Shown here piece after piece: positions 8,221-17,347 of a stretch of 64,000 bases of DNA. The notes under the pieces were generated by a model that saw only the letters and a list, made by a program, of their open reading frames with translations, did not search any database and had not been told where the DNA came from. Source of the DNA: Alphaproteobacteria bacterium (GTDB taxonomy: Bacteria > Pseudomonadota > Alphaproteobacteria > UBA2136 > UBA6156); assembly GCA_027485835.1 (NCBI GenBank), contig JAIXQG010000002.1, positions 636,232 to 700,231 on the forward strand, in the 5' to 3' direction. The translations under genes and the position numbers were made by a program. How positions within the stretch are numbered: position 1 is the stretch's first letter; every line of letters begins with the position of its first letter.

Positions 8221-8940
8221 TTGGCGCCGGAGATTGAAACCAAGGAGGTCTTTCTGCCTTCCCGCATTTTAGAAATGTGCGTGAAGGGCTGGGAAGAAGC
8301 GGATGACGCGGCGCTGGCGCGTGCGGTGGGCGAGGCCATGGAGCACGCCTACTGGCACTGGCGCTGGCTGATGGCGGTACGTGCGAAAAAATGCCGCTTG
8401 GTGGTGGTACAGGTGCGCGATGCGCGCGGCGTGGAAATGATGCCGCATTACCAGATTGGGGAACTTTCGACGCTGAGCGGTTGGCACCCCGAGCGCGCGA
8501 TTGCGGAGGCCCAGACCGAGCTGGCCGAAAGCGGTGACGGCCTGACCTTTGACCTGCCGGTGGACAGCGAGATGATGAGCGAGTGGGTGAGTATCGCCCG
8601 CAGCTTTGATGTGGACGCCGACAGTGCCTTGGAATTGCTGGGCAGTGCCATGGTGTTGCTGGACAACGCCCATGACGCCTATGTGGACGAGCTGGGTGAG
8701 AATTTTTACGTGGCGACGCGCGGGCTTGAGCGCGACCTTGATGCCTTGATTGGCGACGAATACGGCCGTTGGAGCGCCGAAACCATGCAAGTGGTGGACA
8801 AGCACAGCACCGTGGGCATGGCGCAGATTTTTCCGGAAGTGCCGGACGGTATGACGACGGCGGTGCCGATTGTGTATCTGCCCGAAATTATTGAAGAAGC
8901 TGAGGATGATGAGGACGAGGCCGATGATGCACGTAGCTAA
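8221..8940 (+). CDS. Hypothetical acidic protein between ileS and lspA
   Basis: A 239-residue protein of no recognised family. It most likely starts at TTG 8221, 2 bases after the ileS stop, with AAGGAG ten bases upstream inside ileS. It is strongly acidic, with a C-terminal Glu/Asp run, and shows no signal peptide or membrane segment, so it is probably cytosolic. Composition and codon use match its neighbours. It overlaps the start of lspA by 17 bases, which implies translational coupling. Constant linkage with ileS and lspA suggests a housekeeping or envelope-related role, but none can be stated. Confidence 0.7.
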   Translation: MAPEIETKEVFLPSRILEMCVKGWEEADDAALARAVGEAMEHAYWHWRWLMAVRAKKCRLVVVQVRDARGVEMMPHYQIGELSTLSGWHPERAIAEAQTELAESGDGLTFDLPVDSEMMSEWVSIARSFDVDADSALELLGSAMVLLDNAHDAYVDELGENFYVATRGLERDLDALIGDEYGRWSAETMQVVDKHSTVGMAQIFPEVPDGMTTAVPIVYLPEIIEEAEDDEDEADDARS

Positions 8941-9418
8941 GGTTTTGGCGTACTTTAATGTACGTACCGCCGGTTTGGCAATCGGGTTTGTGAGCCTGCT
9001 GGCGGACTATTTTAGCAAGGCGTGGGCCTTGGCGATGGAAGCCAGTGGCAACCTTCCGTTGTGGTGGGTGCCGGGGGAAATCGGTTTCCGGTTTGCATGG
9101 AACCGCGGGATGAGTTTTTCGCTCCTCAACGACGTGGCGTGGGGGCCGTGGGTGCTGGGGACTGTGGCGGTGGCGGCATGTATCTGGTTTATCCATTGGC
9201 TGGGCGAAAGCACACGCTTTTTACACCAATGGGGCTTGGGACTGCTAATTGGCGGCGCCGCCGGTAACGTGATTGACCGCGTGCAGCACGGTGCGGTTGT
9301 AGACTTTTTACTGTTTAACCCGCAGGGGCTGTTCCCGTTCACGTTTAATGTGGCCGATGCCGCGATTACGGTAGGTGTGGTGATGCTGCTGCTGGACAGC
9401 TGGCGTCAACGTGCTTAG
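8924..9418 (+). CDS. lspA: Lipoprotein signal peptidase II
   Basis: About 164 residues with four hydrophobic segments; an inner-membrane aspartyl peptidase that cleaves prolipoproteins. Family motifs are present: NRGMSFSLLND, GGAAGNVIDRV with the first catalytic Asp, and FNVADAAIT with the second. Two adjacent ATG codons (8924, 8927) are possible starts; GGACGAGG lies just upstream inside the previous gene. The next gene encodes a lipoprotein, a natural substrate. Confidence 0.93.
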   Translation: MMHVAKVLAYFNVRTAGLAIGFVSLLADYFSKAWALAMEASGNLPLWWVPGEIGFRFAWNRGMSFSLLNDVAWGPWVLGTVAVAACIWFIHWLGESTRFLHQWGLGLLIGGAAGNVIDRVQHGAVVDFLLFNPQGLFPFTFNVADAAITVGVVMLLLDSWRQRA

Positions 9419-9465
9419 TATCTCGGCTAACAAAATCAGTTTTTAAGAAAAGGGGAAACCGACTC

Positions 9466-9915
9466 ATGCGTAACGTGCAAATGGCAATGGTGGCAACAGC
9501 CCTGCTGCTGGCGGCCTGTGGCGGTAGCGCCGGTAAGCTGATGGGCAAGAGCATGCCGGATGAAACGCAGGTGATTGATGGCCCGACGCTGGCGTTGCCG
9601 CCGCAGTATGAGCTGCGTCCGCCCCGTGAGGCTGCCGATTACGAAAGCGTGCTGCGTGCCCAAAAGACCGTGGAAGCCCAAGAACTGATTACCGGTGTGA
9701 GCGGTACGGCGGTGGCTCCGGCCATGGGGGCCGTGCCGGCCGGTGACGACTGGTTGGTGAAGCAAACCAGTCAGCAAGTAGGTGTGGTGGCCGACCCCGG
9801 CGTGCGTGAAGACCTGCGCGTGGTGACACCGGAGGAATTGAAGGAACGCGAAGAGGCCAAGGCTAAGAAGGGCTTATTGGGCCGTTGGTTTGGCCGGACC
9901 TCGGACGACGAGTAA
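9466..9915 (+). CDS. bamF: BamF-like lipoprotein (DUF3035)
   Basis: A 149-residue lipoprotein with a signal peptide and lipobox LLAAC (Cys at 18). The body is proline- and glutamate-rich, with PPQYELRPPRE shortly after the lipobox and a basic/acidic C-terminus (LGRWFGRTSDDE). This layout and its position after lspA and before an M16 peptidase match the alphaproteobacterial DUF3035 family, described as the BamF accessory lipoprotein of the outer-membrane beta-barrel assembly complex. The ribosome-binding site AGGGGA is well spaced. The family call rests on layout and context more than on strong motifs. Confidence 0.65.
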   Translation: MRNVQMAMVATALLLAACGGSAGKLMGKSMPDETQVIDGPTLALPPQYELRPPREAADYESVLRAQKTVEAQELITGVSGTAVAPAMGAVPAGDDWLVKQTSQQVGVVADPGVREDLRVVTPEELKEREEAKAKKGLLGRWFGRTSDDE

Positions 9916-9920
9916 GCTTG

Positions 9921-11324
9921 ATGAAGATTCGCTGGACGAAGGGCATGCGGGGCGCTTGGAGCGCCCTGTTGCTGCTGGCAGGTATAACAGGGGTTAGTAA
10001 GGGATACGCAGAGATGGATATTCAGGATTTTACACTACAGAACGGTATGAAGGTGCTGGTGGTGCATGACGGCCGTGCGCCGGTGGTGACCCACAGCGTG
10101 TGGTACAACGTGGGCAGCATGGACGAAAAGCCCGGCAAGACCGGCCTTGCCCACATGACCGAGCACCTGATGTTCAAGGGCACCAAAACCTACCCTGCGG
10201 GTGTGATGGATAAGATGGTCCAGCGCAAGGGCGGTGTGCTGAATGCCTTTACCAGCTACGATTTTACCGCCTATTACGAAAAGGTGCCGGTGACCGAGCT
10301 TGAGCCGATGATGGACATTGAAAGTGACCGGATGAGCAACTTGCAGCTTTCCGATGCGGTGTTCCAGCCCGAGCGCAATGTGGTGGCGGAAGAGCGTAAG
10401 CTCCGCACCGACAGCGACCCGACGGACCGCTTTTTTGAGCAGGTGATGCGGCGCCATTTCCCGCACCATACTTATGGTCACCCCGTGATTGGCTGGGGCG
10501 CGGATATTCAGGGTTACACCTTTGAGGACGCGATGGACTGGTACAAGACCCATTACGCGCCGAACAACGCCACGCTGATTTTGGTTGGTAACGTGACGGC
10601 CGATCAAGTGAAACCGCTGGCTGAAAAGTACTACGGGAAATTGCCCGCGGAAGACGTGCCGGAGCGTGTGATTCCGGTGGAACCGCTGCGTACGGCGCCG
10701 CTGGAGTACATCAAGATTGACCCGCAGGTGCAGGTGGTGGGCTGGACCGTGATGTACCGCACGCCGAGCCAGTTCCAAGGTGTGGCCGGGGCACCGGTGG
10801 TGGCCGGTGAGGCGACGGGGTTGTGGGTGCTTTCCGAAATTCTGGGCGGTGGCAGCACGTCGCGGTTGTATCAGGAACTGGTGGTGAAGCAGCAGTTGGC
10901 CGATGGCGCGAGCGCGCAGTACGATGTGGTACGTGCGGGGGAAAGCACATTTGATATTTCGGTTCAGCCCAAGGAGACCGTGACCGCCGACACCGTGACC
11001 GATGCGGTGCAGACATTGATCGACGACCTATTGGCGAACGGTGTGACCGAAGAGGAATTGCAACGCGCCAAGGTGAGCATTAAGGCCGATGAGATTTACG
11101 CCCGTGATGACCCGTTCACCAGCCTGTACCGTTTGGGGATGTGGGTGACGGTGGCCGGTGCGGTTGCCGATTTCAATACCTGGCAGAAGGAGCTGGACGC
11201 TTTGACCGTTGCCGATGTGAATGCGCTGGCACGCAAGTACTTCAAGCCGGAAGGACGGACGCTCTCCGTGCTGGCGGGCAACACCCAGCAACTGGGAAAA
11301 CTGAAGGTTACCAAAGATCAGTAG
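9921..11324 (+). CDS. M16 family zinc peptidase, catalytic partner
   Basis: A 467-residue secreted peptidase of the pitrilysin/processing-peptidase family. The signal peptide is about 33 residues, ending near GYA-EM. The inverted zinc motif HMTEH is at residues 78-82, with the downstream glutamate in the VVAEERKLR segment. M16 proteins of this length usually act with a non-catalytic partner, which here lies at 13410-14828. The start at 9921 is five bases after the previous stop; an in-frame ATG at 9885 would overlap it. Likely periplasmic. Confidence 0.88.
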   Translation: MKIRWTKGMRGAWSALLLLAGITGVSKGYAEMDIQDFTLQNGMKVLVVHDGRAPVVTHSVWYNVGSMDEKPGKTGLAHMTEHLMFKGTKTYPAGVMDKMVQRKGGVLNAFTSYDFTAYYEKVPVTELEPMMDIESDRMSNLQLSDAVFQPERNVVAEERKLRTDSDPTDRFFEQVMRRHFPHHTYGHPVIGWGADIQGYTFEDAMDWYKTHYAPNNATLILVGNVTADQVKPLAEKYYGKLPAEDVPERVIPVEPLRTAPLEYIKIDPQVQVVGWTVMYRTPSQFQGVAGAPVVAGEATGLWVLSEILGGGSTSRLYQELVVKQQLADGASAQYDVVRAGESTFDISVQPKETVTADTVTDAVQTLIDDLLANGVTEEELQRAKVSIKADEIYARDDPFTSLYRLGMWVTVAGAVADFNTWQKELDALTVADVNALARKYFKPEGRTLSVLAGNTQQLGKLKVTKDQ

Positions 11325-11352
11325 GTAACACGGCGTTTCGCTGATAGAAAGA

Positions 11353-11384
11353 AAGGGTAAGGCTGACAAGCTTTACCCTTTTTT
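11353..11384 (+). terminator. Terminator after the catalytic M16 gene
   Basis: GGGTAA...TTACCC with extra pairs around a short loop, followed by six T. It separates the M16 gene from the following membrane-protein pair. Confidence 0.8.
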
Positions 11385-11405
11385 GTGACTGGAAAGACCT
11401 TACCC

Positions 11406-12308
11406 GTGCCCGAGACCTTGAACCTGCCGCTGTTAACCTGGCCTTGGCTGTGGCTTGTGCTGGCGCTTGCCAGCAGCCTGCTGGCGGCCCAGAACGTGGA
11501 AGTGAACCGCCGTGCGCGGCAGGAAGGCTTCCGGCTGAATTTCTGGCGCTCGGCCATGACGGCGGCGTTTTGGTTGCCGTTGACGTTGCTCAACCCGTGG
11601 CCGACGGAGTGGAGCTTTTATGCGGTAGCGTTTTTTGGCGGGGTGTCGATGATTGTCGGCTTCACCATTCAGAACGACCTTGCCAACAAGCACAACGGCC
11701 GCGTGGCGATTTTGTATGTGCCGCTGAAAGCGGTGCTGGTGTTTGTGCTGTGGGCGATGATTGACCCTGTGGCGCGCCACCATGTGATGGACAAACCGTT
11801 GGTGACCACCGGCGTATTGCTGTGTTTGGGAACGATGGTGTTCGCGTTGGCGGAATTCCGGAAAAATGACGTGAGCTGGAGCAGCTTCCGTGCGGTGATG
11901 CCGATTGTGGTGCTGTATGGTGTGGGCGATATTCTGGCGCGCTTGAGCATTACGCCGGAGGTGTTGCACCAGCGGTTGATTATCTTCCTGTTTGTACTTA
12001 CGGCGACCAGCTCGGTGGTCAGCCTGATGATTTACCCGTTCCGCCCCAAGCCGGAGCTACCGTTTTATACGCCGAAACTGGTGACCAGTGCTTTCCGGGC
12101 GGCGCTGGGGCAGATGGGGAACCAAGTGTGCTTCTTCATGGCGTTGGTATTAGCGCCCAGCCCTGCTTATGCTAGTATGGTGATTATGCTTACCCCTGTA
12201 TGGCTGCTGGTGTACCACCGCTATGCCGGTATTAAAGACGACGCAAACCCCATGGCCGGTACCGTGGTGGTGATTGCCGCGGTTATCCTGATGTATTTGG
12301 TGTCGTAA
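11406..12308 (+). CDS. DMT/EamA-like multi-pass membrane protein, paralogue 1
   Basis: About 300 residues with roughly ten hydrophobic segments, the size and topology of drug/metabolite-type transporters. No substrate can be inferred. It is clearly paralogous to the next gene: GRVAILYVPLKAVLVFVLW here matches GRLTALYIPMKMLLGFALW there, and LVLAPSPAYASMVIMLTPVW matches LALAPNPGYVGAITMLSALW. GTG 11406 is chosen because GGAAAG lies upstream; GTG 11385 is possible but abuts the terminator T-run. The pair sits between two M16 genes that are usually adjacent, which suggests insertion. Confidence 0.65.
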   Translation: MPETLNLPLLTWPWLWLVLALASSLLAAQNVEVNRRARQEGFRLNFWRSAMTAAFWLPLTLLNPWPTEWSFYAVAFFGGVSMIVGFTIQNDLANKHNGRVAILYVPLKAVLVFVLWAMIDPVARHHVMDKPLVTTGVLLCLGTMVFALAEFRKNDVSWSSFRAVMPIVVLYGVGDILARLSITPEVLHQRLIIFLFVLTATSSVVSLMIYPFRPKPELPFYTPKLVTSAFRAALGQMGNQVCFFMALVLAPSPAYASMVIMLTPVWLLVYHRYAGIKDDANPMAGTVVVIAAVILMYLVS

Positions 12309-12309
12309 C

Positions 12310-13188
12310 ATGGCTCTTCCGTTTGACCTCCCCCTTTGGCCGCTACTGGCGCTGGTGTTCAGTTTTTGTGGCGCGGTGATTGTCGGCTTCAACCACTATG
12401 CCAAGGTGGACGGCGGCAAGTTGGTGGTGTTGCGTTGGTTGGGGGTGGCGCCGCTGGCAGTGGTTTCGTACATACTGTTGCCTTGGCCGGAAAAGCCTTC
12501 GTTTTACGTAATTGCGTTGGCGATGGGGGTGTTGCTAGCGCTTTCTGACAAGCTGTTGTTCGACGCGGCAGCCAAGCATGGTGGGCGTTTGACGGCGCTG
12601 TACATACCGATGAAAATGCTGTTGGGGTTTGCTTTGTGGGGGTTAATTGAGCCTTCCAGCGTGACCGTGTTGGCGGCGGTGCCGTGGCGCGGGTTGCTGG
12701 TGGTGGCCGGATTTGCGGCGTGTATTTATGCGTTTACCCATTTGCGGCGGAATGATGCCAGCAAGGCGGCGATACTTGCGGTGGTACCGGTGGCGGTGTT
12801 GCTGGCGATTGGTGACGTTGTGGCCAAGTATGCGCTGGAGGCGCCGAGTGGCGACGTGTGGCGTGTGGTGGGCAGTGCCACCGCGTTTTTGGCAATGACC
12901 AATAGCATTGGTTGTGTGGTTGGCTTGATGATGACCAAGCGGTTTGTGCCGACCCCGCGCGATATGGTGTTGAGCGCGCTGTTCGGTGTGATTTTGATGG
13001 TGGGGCTTAGTATTTTCTTGCTCAGTTTGGCGTTGGCGCCCAACCCGGGGTATGTGGGGGCGATAACGATGCTTTCGGCGTTGTGGTTGGCGATCCATGG
13101 CTATTATGCCCATGGCGAGCGGACCAATTGGTGGGGTGGGGTGTTGCTTTTGGCAGGCGCGATTTTGGTGGCGGTTGGCGCTGCTTAG
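12310..13188 (+). CDS. DMT/EamA-like multi-pass membrane protein, paralogue 2
   Basis: A 292-residue protein of about ten hydrophobic segments starting one base after the previous stop. It shares blocks with paralogue 1 throughout, so the two arose by tandem duplication and may form a heteromeric carrier, as known for some small and DMT-type transporter pairs (inference). No signature points to a substrate. The C-terminus is followed after 17 bases by a copy of the second palindromic repeat family. Confidence 0.68.
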   Translation: MALPFDLPLWPLLALVFSFCGAVIVGFNHYAKVDGGKLVVLRWLGVAPLAVVSYILLPWPEKPSFYVIALAMGVLLALSDKLLFDAAAKHGGRLTALYIPMKMLLGFALWGLIEPSSVTVLAAVPWRGLLVVAGFAACIYAFTHLRRNDASKAAILAVVPVAVLLAIGDVVAKYALEAPSGDVWRVVGSATAFLAMTNSIGCVVGLMMTKRFVPTPRDMVLSALFGVILMVGLSIFLLSLALAPNPGYVGAITMLSALWLAIHGYYAHGERTNWWGGVLLLAGAILVAVGAA

Positions 13189-13204
13189 GCCCGTTTCTGA
13201 AAAG

Positions 13205-13331
13205 CGAATTCTACTGGCAGCGGTGCTTTTTGCGCTTTGCTTGATGCTGCGCTCCGCATGTACTGCTTTGTACACTTACGGTGCTCGCATCTGCGCAAAT
13301 CGCAAAAATCCCTCGCTGCCAGCGAATTCCG
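13205..13331 (+). repeat. Second palindromic repeat family, copy 1 (long form)
   Basis: The ends GAATTCTACTGGCAGCG and CGCTGCCAGCGAATTC are inverted copies with a one-base difference. Between them lie about 95 bases with further small hairpins. The same ends enclose only about 25 bases at 28137-28193. It fills most of the 221-base gap 13189-13409. The copy marks the right edge of the membrane-protein pair. Confidence 0.75.
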
Positions 13332-13409
13332 GGGCCCCATTCTCTGTGTTAATCTGCTTTGACGAAAAGGCGTTTCAGGCTAGGATGCGCCGGTAAACGG
13401 GGGTTGCCT

Positions 13410-14828
13410 ATGAGAAAACAAAAATGCAGTAAACGGCGCGGCTGGACCAGCGGCGTACTGATGGCCACCGCAGGTTTGATGATGAGTGCCTGCGCCCTGA
13501 ATTCCCCCCTTAACGTAAGTGAGAATGGTATGACCCAAGAACAGACACGCGCACCGGTTTCCGGCGGTTTTGACAGCAGCAAGATTGAGATTTTGACCAC
13601 CCCGAAAGGCCTGGAAGTGTGGCTGATTCAGGCCCCTGAGCTGCCGATGATTACGGTGGAGCTGAACTTTAGGGCTGGCACGATGCTGGAGCCGCAAGCC
13701 AAACAGGGTGTGGCCCAGTTTACCGCTGCGCTGACCGATGAGGGTGCGGGCGAGTACGATGCCAAGGCCTTCCGGGAAGAGCTGGATGCGATTGGTGCAC
13801 GGTTTGGTGCGAATACTGACATGCAAGATTTCGGGATTAACCTGACCACCTTGAGCGAACATAAGGACCGTGCGTTTGAGCTGCTGGGGTTGGCGGTGAA
13901 GCAACCGCGTTATGATGAGGATGCCGTGGCGCGGATGCGTGATGCGCTGCTCGCGGATATTCGTCAGGGCGATGAAGACCCGAGCACCGTGGCGTGGCGG
14001 TTGTTCCGCCCCGCGGTGTATGGCAGCCATGCGTATGCCAATGGCGGTGAGGGCACGCTGACCAGCGTGGCGAGCCTGAGTGCTGCGGATGCACGTGCGT
14101 GGCATGACCGTTACTTTACCAAGGCCAACCTGCGCGTAGCGGTGGTGGGAGATATTTCGGCCAAGGATGTAAGCCGTTTGCTGGACAAGGCGTTGGGTGA
14201 TTTGCCGGAGGGCGATAAGCGTTTTGGCATGGAGGCTGCGCCGAGCGCGACGACACCGCAACTGGTGAAGAAGCAGATGGAGGTGCCGCAGGCGACCGTG
14301 TTGATGGGTCACCTAGGCTTGCCGCGTACGGATAAGGATTTTTACGCGATGCTGGTGATGAACGAAATGTTGGGCGGCAATGTGCTGACCAGCCGTTTGG
14401 GACTTGATGTGCGTGAGAAACATGGTCTGGTGTATGGCATTAACAGCGTGAACGCGCCGCTGCCGCATAACGGCATGTTTTATATTAGCTTTGCCACCGG
14501 TAATGCCAATGTGACTAAGGCGTTGGGGCTGGTGCGCAAGCACCTGAAGCAGATCCGCGATGAGCCGGTGGGGGATGAGGAGTTGGCAGATGCGAAGTCG
14601 TATCTGATTGGCAGCTTCCCGCTGCGGCTGGACAGCAATGCCAAGCTGCTGAACATGATTGCGATGATGCAGAGCGAGGATTTGCCGAAAGAGTACCTGA
14701 CCGATTGGCCGAAGAAGATTGCGGCGGTGACCAAGGAGGATGTGCAGCGCGTGGCCCAGCGGTTGATTCTGCCGGACGCGGCGGCACTGGTGATTGTGGG
14801 TGACAAAGAGGCGTTGGACGCCAAGTAA
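13410..14828 (+). CDS. M16 family protein, non-catalytic partner (lipoprotein)
   Basis: A 472-residue M16 homologue with a lipobox (MSAC) after a basic N-terminus, so probably membrane-anchored in the periplasm. Where catalytic members have HxxEH, this protein reads GVAQFTAALTDEG, so the zinc site is absent. The C-terminal part keeps the M16 fold pattern, including the LTSRLGLDVREKHGLVYG segment. This is the expected partner of the catalytic gene at 9921-11324. It starts at ATG 13410 and overlaps xseA by one base (TAATG). Confidence 0.85.
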   Translation: MRKQKCSKRRGWTSGVLMATAGLMMSACALNSPLNVSENGMTQEQTRAPVSGGFDSSKIEILTTPKGLEVWLIQAPELPMITVELNFRAGTMLEPQAKQGVAQFTAALTDEGAGEYDAKAFREELDAIGARFGANTDMQDFGINLTTLSEHKDRAFELLGLAVKQPRYDEDAVARMRDALLADIRQGDEDPSTVAWRLFRPAVYGSHAYANGGEGTLTSVASLSAADARAWHDRYFTKANLRVAVVGDISAKDVSRLLDKALGDLPEGDKRFGMEAAPSATTPQLVKKQMEVPQATVLMGHLGLPRTDKDFYAMLVMNEMLGGNVLTSRLGLDVREKHGLVYGINSVNAPLPHNGMFYISFATGNANVTKALGLVRKHLKQIRDEPVGDEELADAKSYLIGSFPLRLDSNAKLLNMIAMMQSEDLPKEYLTDWPKKIAAVTKEDVQRVAQRLILPDAAALVIVGDKEALDAK

Positions 14829-16054
14829 TGCGGGACCTGTTTGACGTACCCCCTGAGCTGGAGCGGGAGGTAGCCCCTGCCGCCTTGCCGGTGTGGAGCG
14901 TGACCGAGCTGGCGGCTAAAGTGAAAGCCCGCGTGGAAGCGGGCTTTGGCAGCGTGGTGGTGCAGGGTGAGGTGAGCGGCGGCAAGCTGCATTCGAGTGG
15001 GCACTTTTACTTCGACATCAAGGACGAGGGTGCCGTGATTAACTGTGTGGCGTGGCGGAGCACGGTCTCCCGTTGGGCGAAAGTACCGGCAAATGGCACG
15101 TTGGTGGTGGTGAAGGGGAAATTGACCACCTACGCCCAGCGCAGCAGTTACCAGATTTTGGCTGACAGCATGGAGCCTGCGGGCTTGGGCGCGTTGATGC
15201 AGCAGTTGGAAGAACTGAAGCAGCGTTTGCTGGCCGAAGGCTTGTTTGACCCGAGTGAAAAGCGGGCGATACCGGTATTGCCGAAGCGGATCGGGATTAT
15301 CACCAGTCCGACTGGCGCCGTGATTGCGGATATGCTCCACCGCATTGCCGACCGGTGCCCGCGCGAGGTGTTGCTGTCGCCGGTGGCGGTGCAGGGCGCG
15401 GGTGCGGCCGAGCAGGTGGCGGCGGCGATTGAGGGATTCAATGCTTTGCCGGAGGCCAAACGCCCCGATGTGCTGATTGTGGCGCGGGGTGGCGGGAGCT
15501 TTGAGGACCTGATGCCGTTCAATGCCGAAGTGGTGGTGCGCGCCGTGGCGGGTAGTGCCATACCGGTGGTGAGCGGGGTTGGGCACGAGCCGGATGTGAC
15601 GTTGTGTGATTTTGCGGCGGACGTGCGTGCGCCGACCCCCAGTGCGGCGGCGGAAATGGTGGTGCCGGTGCGGGAGGATTTGCTGTACGGCCTGACACTG
15701 ACCCAGCGGCGGTTGCGCCAGAACGTGGTGGGGCAGATTGGGGAGTTGCGTCAGCGTTTGGCTTACATGCAGCGCTTGCTACCTGACCCACGCCGGCAGG
15801 TGGTGCAGGCAGGCCAGCGGTTGGGTGAGCTGGATGAGCGTTTGCGCAAGCTGGTGCCGCAGCGCGTGAACTTGGCGCGCGAGCGTTTGGAGGCGATGGC
15901 GCGGGTGTTGGCGGCCCATGGGCCTGATGTGCCGCTGGCGCGGGGCTATGTGTACCTGACCCGTGAGGGCCAGCCGCTGCGCAGCGCGACGGCCGAGGCG
16001 GGGGCGATGACGATTCATTTTAAAGACGGGCAACGGGAAGGGACCTTGGTATGA
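14828..16054 (+). CDS. xseA: Exodeoxyribonuclease VII large subunit
   Basis: A 408-residue protein. The N-terminal OB domain (WSVTEL, then VQGEVSG and SGHFYFDIKDE) binds single-stranded DNA. The catalytic domain has RIGIITSPTGAVIADM, the family block VARGGGSFEDLMPFN and GVGHEPDVTLCDFAAD with APTPSAAAE. A coiled-coil region follows. It degrades single-stranded DNA with XseB, which is not in this window. It starts in a TAATG overlap and ends in an ATGA overlap with the next gene. Confidence 0.95.
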   Translation: MRDLFDVPPELEREVAPAALPVWSVTELAAKVKARVEAGFGSVVVQGEVSGGKLHSSGHFYFDIKDEGAVINCVAWRSTVSRWAKVPANGTLVVVKGKLTTYAQRSSYQILADSMEPAGLGALMQQLEELKQRLLAEGLFDPSEKRAIPVLPKRIGIITSPTGAVIADMLHRIADRCPREVLLSPVAVQGAGAAEQVAAAIEGFNALPEAKRPDVLIVARGGGSFEDLMPFNAEVVVRAVAGSAIPVVSGVGHEPDVTLCDFAADVRAPTPSAAAEMVVPVREDLLYGLTLTQRRLRQNVVGQIGELRQRLAYMQRLLPDPRRQVVQAGQRLGELDERLRKLVPQRVNLARERLEAMARVLAAHGPDVPLARGYVYLTREGQPLRSATAEAGAMTIHFKDGQREGTLV

Positions 16055-16860
16055 TGCGGATGATGGCGGTTGCGACGTTTGTGCTGGCCTCTGGCAGTGT
16101 TTTTGCGGCGCCGCAGGTGGTGAAGCAGGACTTGCAGCCCGGTGGGTTTTATGTGGCGCGTGTGGCGCCGGAGAGCACGGTGACACTGGGTGGTGATGCG
16201 GTGGTGGTGGGGCCGAAAGGTGAAGTGGTTATCGCTTTTGACCGTAATGCACCGCGTAAGCAGGTGCTGAAGGTGTGTAGCGGCAGTAGTTGTGACGAGA
16301 CCGTGCTGACGCTGAAGCCGCGTACCTACAAAACCCAGAATGTGACGAAGGTTCCGCAAGGTACCGTGACGCCGGACCCCGCGCAGGAGAAACGGGTGGC
16401 CGAGGATAATGCCGCGACCCAAGCGGCGCGGGATAAAGCGGCAGCCGGTGCGCGCTGGCGCGATGGTTTTGTGCAGGAGTGGCGTTTGCCGATTACGGCG
16501 CCGACGAGTGGCGTGTTTGGCAGCCGTCGGACGTATAATGGCCAGGAGCGGAGCTGGCACAAGGGCCACGATTTGGCCGCCAAGACCGGCACGACGATTA
16601 AGGCCCCCGCCGATGGGATTGTACGTTTGGCGCGCGATACGTTTATGAGCGGGAATTTGGTGATGCTGGACCATGGCGGGGCGGTGACGAGCGTGTACGC
16701 CCATATGGACCGGATGGACGTGAAGGTGGGCGATGAGGTGAAGGCCGGGGATGTGATTGGCACCGTGGGCACCACTGGGCGGAGCAGCGGGCCGCACCTG
16801 CATTGGGGAATGTACTGGAAAAATGTGGCGATTGATCCTATCTTGTGGGTGCACAAGTAA
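16051..16860 (+). CDS. M23 family peptidoglycan endopeptidase
   Basis: A 269-residue secreted protein with a short signal peptide (cleavage near VFA-AP). The N-terminal half is a beta-rich region with two cysteines. The C-terminal LytM domain has an intact zinc site: HKGHD (170-174), YAHMDR and HLHWG (from 249). The spacing fits active M23 enzymes, which cut cross-links in peptidoglycan. It overlaps xseA (ATGA), so it is translationally coupled. The gene ends 35 bases before the next start. Confidence 0.88.
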   Translation: MMRMMAVATFVLASGSVFAAPQVVKQDLQPGGFYVARVAPESTVTLGGDAVVVGPKGEVVIAFDRNAPRKQVLKVCSGSSCDETVLTLKPRTYKTQNVTKVPQGTVTPDPAQEKRVAEDNAATQAARDKAAAGARWRDGFVQEWRLPITAPTSGVFGSRRTYNGQERSWHKGHDLAAKTGTTIKAPADGIVRLARDTFMSGNLVMLDHGGAVTSVYAHMDRMDVKVGDEVKAGDVIGTVGTTGRSSGPHLHWGMYWKNVAIDPILWVHK

Positions 16861-16895
16861 ATGTGTGCTGAGAGAAGCTTAAGGAGACTCCCCCC

Positions 16896-17318
16896 ATGTT
16901 CCGTTGGATGATGAATATTCTGGTCATGTTGCTGGTGACGGTGGTGGCCGCGAATTACTTCCATGACAACGGCAACGGCTATGGGTTTGAAGTACACCCC
17001 TATGTTTACTATGGCGTGGGCGGGATTGTGGCGTTTTTACCGGTATTTTGGGCCGTAGCCCACGTGTGCGGCGGCGTGTTGCTGGGCTTGGCCAGTGGCG
17101 GGATTTTGGAAGGCATGCGTTTAGGCCTGCTGTTGGGATTGGGCATGGCGCTGGCGAAACTGTGGCCCGCGGCGATAGGTGTTGCGGCAGGCGCTTACCT
17201 TGGCGACCAGAACCTGACGTACACCGTGCTGGGGCTGATTGCCGGCGTGCTGCTGTTTTGTCTGGATTGGATTCTGGGATATTTCTGGAAGGCGACCGCA
17301 GAGGGACACGGCGGTTAG
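16896..17318 (+). CDS. Hypothetical small membrane protein
   Basis: 140 residues with three or four hydrophobic segments rich in Gly, Ala and Leu, and a short hydrophilic loop near residues 22-34. The start has AAGGAG nine bases upstream. No family is recognised. It converges on lpxK with 29 bases between the stops. It is probably co-transcribed with the M23 peptidase gene, and an envelope location is likely from the membrane segments. Confidence 0.65.
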   Translation: MFRWMMNILVMLLVTVVAANYFHDNGNGYGFEVHPYVYYGVGGIVAFLPVFWAVAHVCGGVLLGLASGGILEGMRLGLLLGLGMALAKLWPAAIGVAAGAYLGDQNLTYTVLGLIAGVLLFCLDWILGYFWKATAEGHGG

Positions 17319-17347
17319 GGTGTTTGCCTCTGCTGCTTTAAACAGCG

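Noticed and set aside
14480-15586. 368-codon open frame on the minus strand
   Set aside because: Antisense to the second M16 gene and xseA, both with strong family evidence.
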